From NCBI GenBank assembly GCA_009841255.1, contig VXMD01000037.1, positions 1-39,492 of the forward strand: 39,492 bases of DNA, written 5' to 3'. The translations under genes were made by a program, and so were the position numbers. The stretch is from Candidatus Poribacteria bacterium. GTDB taxonomy: Bacteria; Poribacteria; WGA-4E; WGA-3G. Below the pieces are notes generated by a model. It was not told where the DNA came from. It saw only the letters and a program-made list of their open reading frames with translations, and searched no databases. Numbering within the stretch: position 1 is the first letter of the stretch; each line of letters begins with the position of its first letter. Positions 30,890 to 39,366 of this stretch are shown in pieces.

Positions 30890-31141
30890 ATGCGATGGCT
30901 CGACCAGACCGACATCGGTCACGACTTACAAATCTGCCCAGATTGTGACAGAGCGTACGAGGTGCTTGACCAGTTTTTGGGGAGTCCATTAGGGGATCGT
31001 GCACGTGACAATTTGATTGATACCGTGTTCAACGACGCTTATTATGTCGCGATTCGGTGTCCGCAATGTCTTGAAATTCGGCACCTCTGCATACAATCTC
31101 TAACAGCCACGCAATTTCACATCGAAAAGGAGAGAAAATGA
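30890..31141 (+). CDS. small protein with two CxxC motifs, function unknown
   Basis: 83 residues from ATG 30890, with AGAAAGG 8 bases upstream. CPDC (~16-19) and CPQC (~62-65) suggest one zinc site formed by two CxxC pairs, or a redox pair. No known family recognised. It starts 14 bases after hflX and its stop overlaps the next ATG by four bases (ATGA), so it is likely cotranscribed with hflX and translated together with the isomerase. Confidence 0.6.
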   Translation: MRWLDQTDIGHDLQICPDCDRAYEVLDQFLGSPLGDRARDNLIDTVFNDAYYVAIRCPQCLEIRHLCIQSLTATQFHIEKERK

Positions 31142-31929
31142 AGATAGGTGTTACGCAAATTATCCTTGGCGGTATGTCACTGAACGATACGCTTTCCCTC
31201 TGTCAAGATGCCGGTTACGATGCCGTTGAACTCACTTTCAGTGAGGGACAGGACACCGACATCAATATGAGCGATACGGAGTTACGCGGCATTGCCGATA
31301 CATGTGAAAACGCAGGTATTGAAATCAGCAGTATCACAGCAGGGTACGCGGATCGCGGGAATTTGCTTAGCTTGGATGCCACCCAACGTGAAAAGGGAGC
31401 GGTCTCTCTCGCTCGCGGTGTGGAAGTCGCGGGTGCACTCGGTGTCGGTGGTATTTTACTGCATCCAGGACAACTTACTGTTGAGGGAACTTACCAACAG
31501 GTCTGGGATAACCTCGTGGGTGTATTGAAAGATCTGGCACCTTCCGCGGCGGCGCACCAAGTCGCAATCGGACTTGAGAACGTCTGGAACAAATTTCTAC
31601 TCAGCCCGAAAGAGATGCGTGATATTGTAGACGAGGTAGACAGTGATTGGGTAGGCACTTATCTTGATACTGCGAATATGATGGCTTACGGTTACCCGGA
31701 GCATTGGATCCGTGAACTCGCACATCGCATCAAGCGGGTACACTTCAAGGATTTCTCCCGTGGGGCGCACCAGTTTGTTAATCTCTTAGATGGCGATACA
31801 GATTGGCAAGCGGTTATGGCGGCGTTCCGTGCGATCGGTTACGATGGCTATGTTATCCACGAAGTCGGTGGCGATAGAGACGCACAAATTGACCTCGCGA
31901 AGCGGATGCGTGAAATCGTTGCGATGTAA
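31138..31929 (+). CDS. sugar phosphate isomerase/epimerase (AP endonuclease 2-like TIM barrel)
   Basis: 263 residues. TIM-barrel pattern with putative metal ligands: Glu in GLENVWNKFLLSPKEM (~141), Asp in YLDTANMMAYG (~179), His in RVHFKDFSRG (~202), Glu in VIHEVGGD (~241). These correspond to the E-D-H-E set of the hexulose/xylulose 3-epimerase group. Related enzymes interconvert L-ribulose or D-tagatose phosphates; the substrate here is unknown. Cytoplasmic. Its start overlaps the CxxC protein gene. A terminator hairpin follows. Confidence 0.8.
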   Translation: MKIGVTQIILGGMSLNDTLSLCQDAGYDAVELTFSEGQDTDINMSDTELRGIADTCENAGIEISSITAGYADRGNLLSLDATQREKGAVSLARGVEVAGALGVGGILLHPGQLTVEGTYQQVWDNLVGVLKDLAPSAAAHQVAIGLENVWNKFLLSPKEMRDIVDEVDSDWVGTYLDTANMMAYGYPEHWIRELAHRIKRVHFKDFSRGAHQFVNLLDGDTDWQAVMAAFRAIGYDGYVIHEVGGDRDAQIDLAKRMREIVAM

Positions 31930-31936
31930 TCCGAAC

Positions 31937-31969
31937 AGAAAAGGCGATGGCTTATGAGAAACCATCGCC
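31937..31969 (-). terminator. Rho-independent terminator for tRNA-Leu (also in reverse for the isomerase)
   Basis: On the minus strand GGCGATGG (31962-31969) pairs with CCATCGCC (31943-31950), an 8-bp stem with an 11-base loop, followed by TTTTCTGTT. It begins 3 bases after the tRNA end. Confidence 0.75.
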
Positions 31970-31972
31970 GCA

Positions 31973-32057
31973 TGCCGGAGGTCGGACTCGAACCGACATG
32001 GACCTAGGGCCCGCGGGATTTTGAGTCCCGTGCGTCTACCAATTTCACCACTCCGGC
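31973..32057 (-). tRNA. tRNA-Leu (anticodon CAA)
   Basis: 85 nt with a long variable arm. Acceptor stem GCCGGAG / CTCCGGC with discriminator A; anticodon stem CGGGA / TCCCG with loop CTCAAAA, giving CAA. The T-arm is GTCGG-TTCGAGT-CCGAC. Reads TTG codons. CCA is not encoded. It has its own promoter and terminator. Confidence 0.95.
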
Positions 32058-32079
32058 GACTCTATCATTGGCAACATAT

Positions 32080-32108
32080 ATTATACTATATTCTCGGCGA
32101 AAAGTCAA
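32080..32108 (-). promoter_or_regulatory. strong sigma70-type promoter for tRNA-Leu
   Basis: On the minus strand, TTGACT (32103-32108), 17-base spacer, TATAAT (32080-32085). The transcript would start near 32073, about 16 bases before the mature tRNA. The start of the hypothetical gene at 32135 lies just outside. Confidence 0.75.
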
Positions 32109-32134
32109 ATTTACGCCGAACACCCCTACAAATC

Positions 32135-32986
32135 ATGGCGAACGAACAACGGGATCTCGCATCTCAAAACATATTCCAACGTCTCTTTGTGGTCGTGCAA
32201 GCACTTGTTGGTCAATTGCGTGAGAGAGGGACATGGCAGGCTTTATGGAATTGGGGACTGTGGCGGATTATGCCCAAACGCCGACGTATCTTCAAATTGA
32301 TACGCGAACTCCAACCCCTGGATCCAAGTGCCCCGACTGAGATGCGAGCCGTCCGTGATGAAGTCTTCGCTAAAAGTTGTTTAGAACTGCAACACATCGA
32401 AGAAGCACAGATCCTCTCGGATATCCTAAGGCATGTACGTCAACCGCTCGGGTTTGAGCAAATCTTTTTCGCGGCGATCTACCCGGTTTTAGTTAAACGC
32501 GACATGGAGGCGATCCCGATTCTGACCGAAGATAGGCATCGGCTTGATGTAGAGATTGGCTACCTTGGATACAATGAGGATTATTTTTTTTGGGTGTTTG
32601 AGATTGATGGTACAAAAAATCTCAGTCTCGACTCGCCGCTCGTCCCAAGACTGGAAATGCGAGACGATAAACGCTACGTAGTCTATTCGCTCGGGAGTGC
32701 AGGACTCGTTGATGTGGACTATGCCGAGTATGCGGGACAGTGGCTTCTCGACTCGCCGCGTTTAACAATGGCACTTCCGTTGCTCTCCGTGGCGTACGCG
32801 GAACAGTGGATCCTTAACGCACGCGTCTACTTTTCACACATTCTCACAGATTTGAAGAAACGGAATTATCAAGTTACAGCAACGGCAATACCCGATTTTG
32901 AACGGGCGCGGTTGTCACTTTTACGCCGTCTCTCCCTGGACCGGCTAAGAAAACGTCAATTTCTGTCCGAACGCCGAAGTCGGTAA
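32135..32986 (+). CDS. hypothetical protein, no recognised family
   Basis: 283 residues from ATG 32135; the frame is open further left but that part overlaps the tRNA-Leu gene and promoter in antisense, so it is rejected. Mixed alpha/beta composition, no membrane segment. Notable stretches: EAQILSDILRHVRQPLGFEQ, and FWVFEIDGTKNLSLDSPLVP. The C-terminus is basic (RLRKRQFLSERRSR). The last 113 bases overlap the 3' end of the M24 peptidase gene tail-to-tail; the basic tail is the antisense of the conserved FGVRTEIDVF end of the peptidase, so the true stop of one gene may have moved. No Shine-Dalgarno sequence is obvious. Confidence 0.6.
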   Translation: MANEQRDLASQNIFQRLFVVVQALVGQLRERGTWQALWNWGLWRIMPKRRRIFKLIRELQPLDPSAPTEMRAVRDEVFAKSCLELQHIEEAQILSDILRHVRQPLGFEQIFFAAIYPVLVKRDMEAIPILTEDRHRLDVEIGYLGYNEDYFFWVFEIDGTKNLSLDSPLVPRLEMRDDKRYVVYSLGSAGLVDVDYAEYAGQWLLDSPRLTMALPLLSVAYAEQWILNARVYFSHILTDLKKRNYQVTATAIPDFERARLSLLRRLSLDRLRKRQFLSERRSR

Positions 32987-34106
32987 GGTAGATGCCCGGC
33001 TCAATCGAAAAACAGATCCCAGAAATCAACGCACGCGCATCGCGCGTCTCTAAGTTATCTAAATTCACACCGTTCCCGTGGATAACTGTGCCGATGTTGT
33101 GTCCCGTGCGGTGAATAAAGAATTCTCCGTATCCTTTTTCAGTGATATACCCTCGGACGCAGTCGTCCACTTCGTAACCGTGAATCGGTGCATCGGCAGC
33201 CCATTTCTCACGGATGAACTGCACGGCTCTATCCCGTGCCTCCTTGACAATATCGAAGATTTCGACATATCTCCCCGGAACCGTTTTACCCGCATAAGCC
33301 ACCCATGTTGTATCTGCGAAGACCGCATCGGGATCTTTCTGTTTTGCCCATAAGTCGATTAAGATAAAGTCGCCGATTTTAATCTCTTGGGTGTCTGTTG
33401 AAGTCGGGGCATAATGCGGATCGCTGCTCTTGGCGTTCGCAGCCACGATCGGTGGGTAATCCGTAACTAAATCCATCTCATCGAATTGTCCGAGAATCAC
33501 TTGCTGAACGTCATATTCCGTAATTGTTTTTCCATCACGCAGTTGTGAACCGATCCATTTAAAGGCATAGTCTTTCGCCTGTAGCACGAGGCGTGCGGAT
33601 GTCTGATGTCCGGTTGCCTGTGCCTCACTCAGACGCGCTTCCATCCGCTGTGCGAGTTCCGCGGATGTGTGCACCGCAACGCCCATCGAACGAATCCACT
33701 CCAAAGTGCCGGCATCTACCCGTGAAACATAAGGGATTTCAGCGTTTGGCGAATACTCCATTGCAACGGTTTTGATACCGGAATCTCCGTCTTGCCCCCC
33801 TGATAAGGGGGGTTGGGGGGTTGCAAGCAGTGCACGCATCTTTTTGTTAAGCTCTTCCCAACCCGCATAAAGCGCGACGGTGCCTTGGACACTTGTGAAG
33901 TTAGATGTCTCAATCTTATGGACCAGCCACCGCGGTTCACCCTGTGCGGGGATGAGACAGAACCAGCGACGTGTTATATGTGCTTCTGCTAAGCCTGCCA
34001 CGTTCTGTGCAATCGGGTTTATCCCACGGAAATCGTAGAGGAGCCATCCATCTAATCCTAACGCTGCCAATTCAGCTTGAATCTCTGTTGTTTTCATATC
34101 CGTCAA
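32874..34106 (-). CDS. Xaa-Pro aminopeptidase-like M24 metallopeptidase
   Basis: 410 residues from TTG 34106 (AAGGA 5 bases upstream); ATG 34097 is an alternative that would need a distant site. The N-terminal creatinase-like domain (~1-165) precedes the 'pita-bread' domain. The five metal ligands are present: Asp251 (ILIDLW), Asp265 (FADTTW), His336 (RTGHNIGT), Glu369 (SIEPG), Glu382 (VRTEID). Members remove N-terminal residues before proline or cut X-Pro dipeptides in the cytoplasm. Residues 96-104 (TPQPPLSGG) are encoded by a C6/G6 palindromic repeat in frame. A gene remnant's TGA overlaps the TTG start. Confidence 0.85.
   Translation of the reverse strand: MTDMKTTEIQAELAALGLDGWLLYDFRGINPIAQNVAGLAEAHITRRWFCLIPAQGEPRWLVHKIETSNFTSVQGTVALYAGWEELNKKMRALLATPQPPLSGGQDGDSGIKTVAMEYSPNAEIPYVSRVDAGTLEWIRSMGVAVHTSAELAQRMEARLSEAQATGHQTSARLVLQAKDYAFKWIGSQLRDGKTITEYDVQQVILGQFDEMDLVTDYPPIVAANAKSSDPHYAPTSTDTQEIKIGDFILIDLWAKQKDPDAVFADTTWVAYAGKTVPGRYVEIFDIVKEARDRAVQFIREKWAADAPIHGYEVDDCVRGYITEKGYGEFFIHRTGHNIGTVIHGNGVNLDNLETRDARALISGICFSIEPGIYLTDFGVRTEIDVFLAGPGRDGVKVTTAPVQNRVLPLL
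33795..33820. repeat. CCCCCC-TGATAA-GGGGGG repeat inside the M24 peptidase gene
   Basis: A perfect 6-bp G/C stem (33795-33812) followed by TTGGGGGG. The sequence style (runs of C, TTATCA or TGATAA, runs of G) is that of dispersed intergenic repeats. It encodes a Pro/Gly-rich loop without disturbing the frame. Confidence 0.65.
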
Positions 34107-34220
34107 AATTTTCCTTCTCTTTTTAAGTCAGATCGAATTTCTTGATAGTCCCGGAAGTCTATAGCAGTTTCAACGGCTGAATCCATCTCTAAAATGTCCT
34201 CTAAATCCTCCGGCTGCCTT
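34103..34220 (-). pseudogene. C-terminal remnant of a gene, 5' part replaced by a repeat
   Basis: Minus-strand codons ALRQPEDLEDILEMDSAVET then AIDFRDYQEIRSDLKREGKF run to a TGA at 34103-34105. It reads like real coding sequence (amphipathic, charged, RQPEDLEDI), but no start lies upstream: the hairpin repeat 34219-34252 and the NTPase stop are there. A short form from ATG 34186 would be 27 residues. Most likely the tail of a lost gene; a functional microprotein is a weaker alternative. Confidence 0.5.
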
Positions 34221-34252
34221 AAAGCCCCAGCGGGGCGAAATGTCTGTAGAAA
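34219..34252. repeat. TCTACAGACAT..GCCCCGCTGGGGC hairpin repeat at the border of the SIR2/NTPase operon
   Basis: Minus strand: GTTTCTACAGACATTTCGCC followed by CCGCTGGGGCTTTA. Stem GCCCC-GCT-GGGGC. Same family as 2266-2296. It starts two bases after the NTPase stop codon and could act as its terminator. Confidence 0.65.
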
Positions 34253-34253
34253 C

Positions 34254-37200
34254 CTACCGAAAAACCTCATCAAGCCGCCAAACGAGTTTAAGCGCGTCCG
34301 TCCATCCTATTTTGGCAAAAAGATCTAATAGATTGAGTAGGTCTTCCAAAGCTTCACCGTCGCGCACTTCATGTCGGTAATCAGCAAGGACAAGTTCAAC
34401 GAATTCGACAACCTCCATAACCGCAAGAGTATCAAGAGTATAGCCGAACTGTTCACTTGATTTTACAACTCCTGCTGCCAAATGCAAGACCTCTTTCGGA
34501 TTGCAGTCGAGGAAACTCCGTAAAAGTTGCATAAAATAGTACGCTGTCGGTGCAAACATAATACCACTTGCTGGATCTTGTGCGAAAGCAATAACTTGTT
34601 GCATCAAAGGTTTGACTTCATTGTAGTAATTACGGCGTAAGTCGTCGGAAATTTCCTCAACAGGTTCCTCAGACTGCTCTCTTTTATAGGCAACAGCAAA
34701 ATAAAGACGTGTAATAACTTCATTAATCACGTTGTACGTATCATGTAACTTTTTCACATTTTCTTCAGTGTCATCTTCCTTGACTATACGATACAATCCC
34801 TTAATTTTATCAGAAACCAAATCAATCACTTGTCCTAACCATCCAATAGCCCGTTTTGCTCTTCTGCGTCCTTCATCCCTTTCGAGGTGCTTCGGAAGGA
34901 CGTAATCTCTTACAACCTCAGACACGGCACGACTCAACGGATTAGCGAACCAGATCGGGTCTTTGAAGTATGTATCTTCAATTGTTTTCGATGCCCATGA
35001 ATTTTGGCGATCAATGATCAACCACATCAACAAAACGATGAACGAATCTGATGGTTCTAATCCTTCTATAGGTGGTGGTGTGTGCTCTAACAGTTTTGCC
35101 ATAACACGGGTCGTTTTGTCTTCATTTTCTTTCTCCCTTGCGACCACCTGAGTCAATGTATTATAGAGATACTTTTGCACGACGCGATTTTGTTCATCCA
35201 CTGATCTATTGTCCATAATGTGCCAGAATATTTCAGGTGCTTTGTTATAAACTCGGAACAACTCCATTGCCGTTACCATCCGAACGGATGGTACAGGATC
35301 ACTTGCAAGTCTTTCGATTGCATCCAATATTTCCGGATCAGGTTGGTAAAACACAAACCGGAGTAGCCCGCGAGCTGCTTCATGTCGTGGAAATGGAGAA
35401 TAACCTGGACCATCGAATTGATCATCGTATTCAGGATTTGGTTTGGGTTCTTCATGTTCTGCCCCTTCTAAAAGCACTTGTCGGCAAAAAGTAAAGAAAT
35501 CACTCTCAAGATTGTTAGCAATCCGACCGAGAATTGCCACACAATCGGTTAGATTACGCCAGAGTAAATTGATTACCTCCTGATCGGCTTCTGTATCACT
35601 TTTTAGTTTAGTGTATACCTCCTGTAACTTCGGTAAAATTAACCTAACAGCTTCCTGAGTCGGTGCATCATTTAGCCAATCTGAACTGAATTTATTGAGA
35701 GGTTCGGACAAGCGTTGTAAATCTTGATTTTCAGGTATAGTTGTGTCAACACCTTGTGTTTGAAGCCACTTTTCCTCGGTAACGGGGCCCCACGAGGTGC
35801 TAAAACTAACCAATGGTCGATTTTCCTGAATATCGTTTTCACGCACCATCTTTTTTCGGATTTGTCTCGCTTCATCCGTAACCAGCAGATTCTCAGGAAT
35901 TCGTTCAAGAAGCCGATTTCTTCGATAGACAAGCGCATTGTGTAAATCCTCATCTGTCGCTTCTATCGGAAGTGCCAAGATACTCTCTTCAATCCGACGA
36001 AGTTGGTCTGAGCTAAACTCAGACGCAGCAGCCTCTAAAAACTGACCGAGTTCATAACGGGTATCGTTACCTCTCAGGATTGGTTTCGCTATGCACAATT
36101 CAAACAAATGCGGCGCGAATATCTTCGGAAATTGTGACGCAGTCCCTAAAAGTCGTTTCCAGAAGAACGCTACTATCACTTCATCACGAAAAATGTTAAG
36201 CAGCGAATCAAGATGCGGAAGTGATTTTTCGGATTCCGTCAATTCTGAAATAAACTTAAATAGCGCATCTGCCATTTCAATAGGTTCATCAGAGGAATTT
36301 CGCGCATCCCATATATAACTGCCATCTTCGATAAAATAAACGGGTTTTCCACGAAAATTGAAGGGCTCTATTATATCCTCAAGTTTCACACCTTCTTTAA
36401 GGTATCGGGCAACATATTCTCCAACAATAAAAACATTTAAACTTCGGATTACCGATTGTGCTGCCGGGAATGGAGTCGCTTGAAGAAAACCAGGAAAATG
36501 TTTTATCAACCGATATCGGCACATGCTGTAATCCTGTCTGCGAGTACTTGTCATAGCTAAAACGCCGCTACTCAGACTTGTTTTTGCCTCGCTGGATTCA
36601 TTGTGATGGAATACGGTGTGATAAATTGATTTGACAAATTCAGGATCACGCTTCCAAATTTTGTCAACATGTTCAGTCAACCATGACAAGAAGGTTATCG
36701 GGAAATGATCCTCCTGCGGTAGTTTAAGAATCTTTTCAAGAAGCATTCGAGATTCTTCAGGCTTCGTGTGATATGTTTGAGAAACAAGCGGGACTGCCCA
36801 ACATCCACCAAACCGGTCATACCAAGTACTTTTGCCTGCTGTTCTTTTTTCCCATACCCATTCAAGTAAATGTCGTCCAATTCGTCCACAAGCATCTACA
36901 ATCTCTGAATTTTCGGATTCACCTACTCGTTCAAGAATAGCCGAGGTGAGGTTTGCCAAATCCCAGGCAAAGTCCTCATGCAAGTGCTGCGAAACCTGAT
37001 CGAAAAAATTGATCCAGAGAGTATCACATTTAATTTTTTGTAGAGTTTGCAGTGCCTGCAGGAGCCGTGTTACTGCTTCGTTTGCGATTTCTCTCTTTTC
37101 AGCGTTCCTTAATCCCTCCAAAAGTGGTTTTAATTCGTCAATTTTGTGTGCTTCATTTGCAATAACACTTGTCGGAATCAAACGCGCAACAAGCTGTAAA

Positions 37201-38315
37201 TGGACAGACCGATTACTTGGGAAAATATGCCAAAAAGCCCTCCAAAAACTTTTAGGGTCATGGTACCAAAGGCGTGTGAAAAAGTAAGTGAGACTCGGGC
37301 GTAGAAAGAGCGGACGGGACGTATCCTCAAGAATAAAATTTTCAAGGTGTTGAGGTTCATCATCAATAAGCAGAACGCTAATTGCATAGTCAAAGAGAAT
37401 ATTGTGAGAAAAAGCAATCCGTTGTCTAGACGAAGATATCTTTGACAGGATTTCATCACTCTGGAGTTTATCCCAAGCGTTTTTTTGCACTAGTTTATCA
37501 AGGTCTACATCGTCATAAACGTCATCTACTCTAACACTCAATGAACGTTCGTGAACCATCTTGCCTGCGATTTGCCGCAGAAGGTGCTCACTGTTTTCGT
37601 TCTCAATTCGTCGTTGCCAAAATAGGTCGAGTAATTGGACTTCAGAACGGATCTGACTGAAATCAGGAACATTCTTTGATGTCTGCATAATCTTTTCCAG
37701 CAACCAAAGATTAAAGAGATTTGAGAGAATGTTTTTAAAGTCCTGAGAACCATCATTATAGATAGATTTCGGACATCCAATCTGGTCGAACGCTTGTAGA
37801 ATCTCGTCTTTGTTGAAAGATGGAATTGTGAAATGGCGGCATAAGATGTTTTCACTGTGATAGTGGTTGTCATCAGGATTGCCAAACAGATCTAAGAGTT
37901 CTTGTGATTTCTTCGCGTCATAGGTACGGACTGTGACAATGACATTCCAAGATTCCTTGAGCTCACGAACTGCACTTTGAATCAGGCGTAGAAAATTTTT
38001 GCGTGTCCCTTCATCTCGAGCGGCATCAAATGCATCAAACAATAAAATTGCTTTCTGATCCGAAATAGGGACGGATTTTAACCTCTCAATCAAATCGCCT
38101 TCATAAGACAGCTCACTTTGTAAAGTTTCATCAGTGCCATCCGCGAGTTGGTCAATAGGCAAGAAAAGCACAGGTATTTCGACAGATTCTAAACTGCGAA
38201 GGAGTTCTTTTAGTAAGTATGTTTTCCCGATGCCTGGGCTCCCGATAATGATTCCGTTTCCTCGCAAAGCAAAATCTTGCAAGTTATTCAGTAATTTCTT
38301 CCGCTTAATCTTCAT
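34254..38315 (-). CDS. large STAND-like P-loop NTPase, partner of the SIR2 protein
   Basis: 1353 residues from ATG 38315, with AAGGAG 8 bases upstream; a TTG two codons earlier is too close to that site. Walker A is GSPGIGKT (25-32) and the Walker B-like strand is AILLFDAFDAARD (89-101), followed by a VIVTVRTYD sensor-like strand (~125-133). This is an AAA/NACHT/STAND-type NTPase module. After residue ~300 the protein is a very long helical solenoid-like region (many ALI.RL...-type helices, TPR/HEAT-like in feel) that would fit a ligand sensor. No N-terminal effector domain is fused. The start overlaps the upstream SIR2-like stop by 11 bases, so both are translated together. Function as an antiphage or stress sensor is inferred. 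Confidence 0.75.
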   Translation of the reverse strand: MKIKRKKLLNNLQDFALRGNGIIIGSPGIGKTYLLKELLRSLESVEIPVLFLPIDQLADGTDETLQSELSYEGDLIERLKSVPISDQKAILLFDAFDAARDEGTRKNFLRLIQSAVRELKESWNVIVTVRTYDAKKSQELLDLFGNPDDNHYHSENILCRHFTIPSFNKDEILQAFDQIGCPKSIYNDGSQDFKNILSNLFNLWLLEKIMQTSKNVPDFSQIRSEVQLLDLFWQRRIENENSEHLLRQIAGKMVHERSLSVRVDDVYDDVDLDKLVQKNAWDKLQSDEILSKISSSRQRIAFSHNILFDYAISVLLIDDEPQHLENFILEDTSRPLFLRPSLTYFFTRLWYHDPKSFWRAFWHIFPSNRSVHLQLVARLIPTSVIANEAHKIDELKPLLEGLRNAEKREIANEAVTRLLQALQTLQKIKCDTLWINFFDQVSQHLHEDFAWDLANLTSAILERVGESENSEIVDACGRIGRHLLEWVWEKRTAGKSTWYDRFGGCWAVPLVSQTYHTKPEESRMLLEKILKLPQEDHFPITFLSWLTEHVDKIWKRDPEFVKSIYHTVFHHNESSEAKTSLSSGVLAMTSTRRQDYSMCRYRLIKHFPGFLQATPFPAAQSVIRSLNVFIVGEYVARYLKEGVKLEDIIEPFNFRGKPVYFIEDGSYIWDARNSSDEPIEMADALFKFISELTESEKSLPHLDSLLNIFRDEVIVAFFWKRLLGTASQFPKIFAPHLFELCIAKPILRGNDTRYELGQFLEAAASEFSSDQLRRIEESILALPIEATDEDLHNALVYRRNRLLERIPENLLVTDEARQIRKKMVRENDIQENRPLVSFSTSWGPVTEEKWLQTQGVDTTIPENQDLQRLSEPLNKFSSDWLNDAPTQEAVRLILPKLQEVYTKLKSDTEADQEVINLLWRNLTDCVAILGRIANNLESDFFTFCRQVLLEGAEHEEPKPNPEYDDQFDGPGYSPFPRHEAARGLLRFVFYQPDPEILDAIERLASDPVPSVRMVTAMELFRVYNKAPEIFWHIMDNRSVDEQNRVVQKYLYNTLTQVVAREKENEDKTTRVMAKLLEHTPPPIEGLEPSDSFIVLLMWLIIDRQNSWASKTIEDTYFKDPIWFANPLSRAVSEVVRDYVLPKHLERDEGRRRAKRAIGWLGQVIDLVSDKIKGLYRIVKEDDTEENVKKLHDTYNVINEVITRLYFAVAYKREQSEEPVEEISDDLRRNYYNEVKPLMQQVIAFAQDPASGIMFAPTAYYFMQLLRSFLDCNPKEVLHLAAGVVKSSEQFGYTLDTLAVMEVVEFVELVLADYRHEVRDGEALEDLLNLLDLFAKIGWTDALKLVWRLDEVFR

Positions 38316-39366
38316 CGCCAATTCTCCTTACCATACGCTGGCTTATTTGTTTTAGCCAATCCAATATATCTCTTGACCTACGAGTAGGTTCCGGTTCTTT
38401 GTCTTCGGAGCGACTTTCACCACGAGACAGGTCTTCGGACATGAGCATTGATTGTCCCTCACCGCCACACGCTACATAAATCTCACTGATAATATCGATC
38501 AAACCTTGATGTAAGTTGTCAGAATCTTTGTAGAATACCGTATCAACGCCATACTCTCTTCTAAGTCCGTCAGCTCTGGTTTTTGAATTTTCAGCATTTG
38601 TAGAAGAAATACTCATGATCGCGAAGTGAATCGATTTGTCCCATCTCCACAAGTCGGCACTGACAGTTTCTAACATCTCGTTAAAATAGGGATCATTCAT
38701 ACTGAAACCGATAAACACTACACGGCGAGTAGCCAACACAGCCCATAATAATTTCCTGTACAACGTCCATTCAAAATCTTTCTGAACATGATCTGGAACA
38801 TGATTTGCAGCAATCCTTAAACCATAAGCTCTATGGTAGTCTTCAATACTCAGAATTATACTGCCGGGTATGTTAAATCTCCCGTGTAAGTGTGCAATCC
38901 GCCGAGTCATTCTTGTATCATTATTCATTGCCATCAGAAATTCATTTACTTGTCCAGCAGAATTCTCGTCAATAACTAACCAATTATCATAAGCAAAGCG
39001 CGGTTCAATATTACCTAACGCAGCTTCAAGCACAGTATCATAATTTGTAGTCAGGATACCCCTGAACGGCAATGAGACAAGTTTCTTATGAAAATCTTCA
39101 AACGGCGGATCTTTAGGACTGAATAGATTCTGAAGCAAAGCATAGTATCTGCTTAGGTCCCCCGTTTTATTCTGGATGTGTGATTTAATGTCTTTAGCGT
39201 ATGCTAATTTATCACTTTTCCGAGTTTGATCAAGACCGGCACCGCATCTATTGGCTAAATCTTCCAATTCTTCCAGAAGACCGTTCCAAGTCACGTAACC
39301 CACACGCGCACTACTTCCGGATCCAACCATGAGTATAGCCTCTCCCAAAGCAACAAGTTCAATCAA
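38305..39366 (-). CDS. SIR2-like (SIR2_2) NADase-type effector protein
   Basis: 353 residues from TTG 39366. SIR2-fold motifs in order: GSGSSARVGYVTW (15-27, nucleotide-binding loop), ILTTNYDTVLE (104-114), LHGRF with His161 as candidate catalytic histidine, SIILSIEDYHRAYG (~168-181), and VVFIGFSMNDP (~214-224). These are hallmarks of the SIR2_2 group found in bacterial defence proteins (for example those in DSR, Thoeris and SIR2-STAND systems), where the domain depletes NAD. The C-terminal ~70 residues are charged. The start is unsure: the frame is open for 30 more codons upstream (to 39456, with ERDENEERKRE) but without a standard start codon. Overlaps the NTPase gene. Confidence 0.8.
   Translation of the reverse strand: MIELVALGEAILMVGSGSSARVGYVTWNGLLEELEDLANRCGAGLDQTRKSDKLAYAKDIKSHIQNKTGDLSRYYALLQNLFSPKDPPFEDFHKKLVSLPFRGILTTNYDTVLEAALGNIEPRFAYDNWLVIDENSAGQVNEFLMAMNNDTRMTRRIAHLHGRFNIPGSIILSIEDYHRAYGLRIAANHVPDHVQKDFEWTLYRKLLWAVLATRRVVFIGFSMNDPYFNEMLETVSADLWRWDKSIHFAIMSISSTNAENSKTRADGLRREYGVDTVFYKDSDNLHQGLIDIISEIYVACGGEGQSMLMSEDLSRGESRSEDKEPEPTRRSRDILDWLKQISQRMVRRIGDED

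Noticed and set aside
32021-32134. Upstream extension of the hypothetical gene at 32135
   Set aside because: The extra codons are the antisense of tRNA-Leu and its promoter.
38305-39366. Classical sirtuin protein deacetylase
   Set aside because: The motif spacing and the GSGSSA..., TTNYD and GFSMNDP segments fit the SIR2_2 defence-type group, and the zinc-binding cysteine set of true sirtuins is missing.
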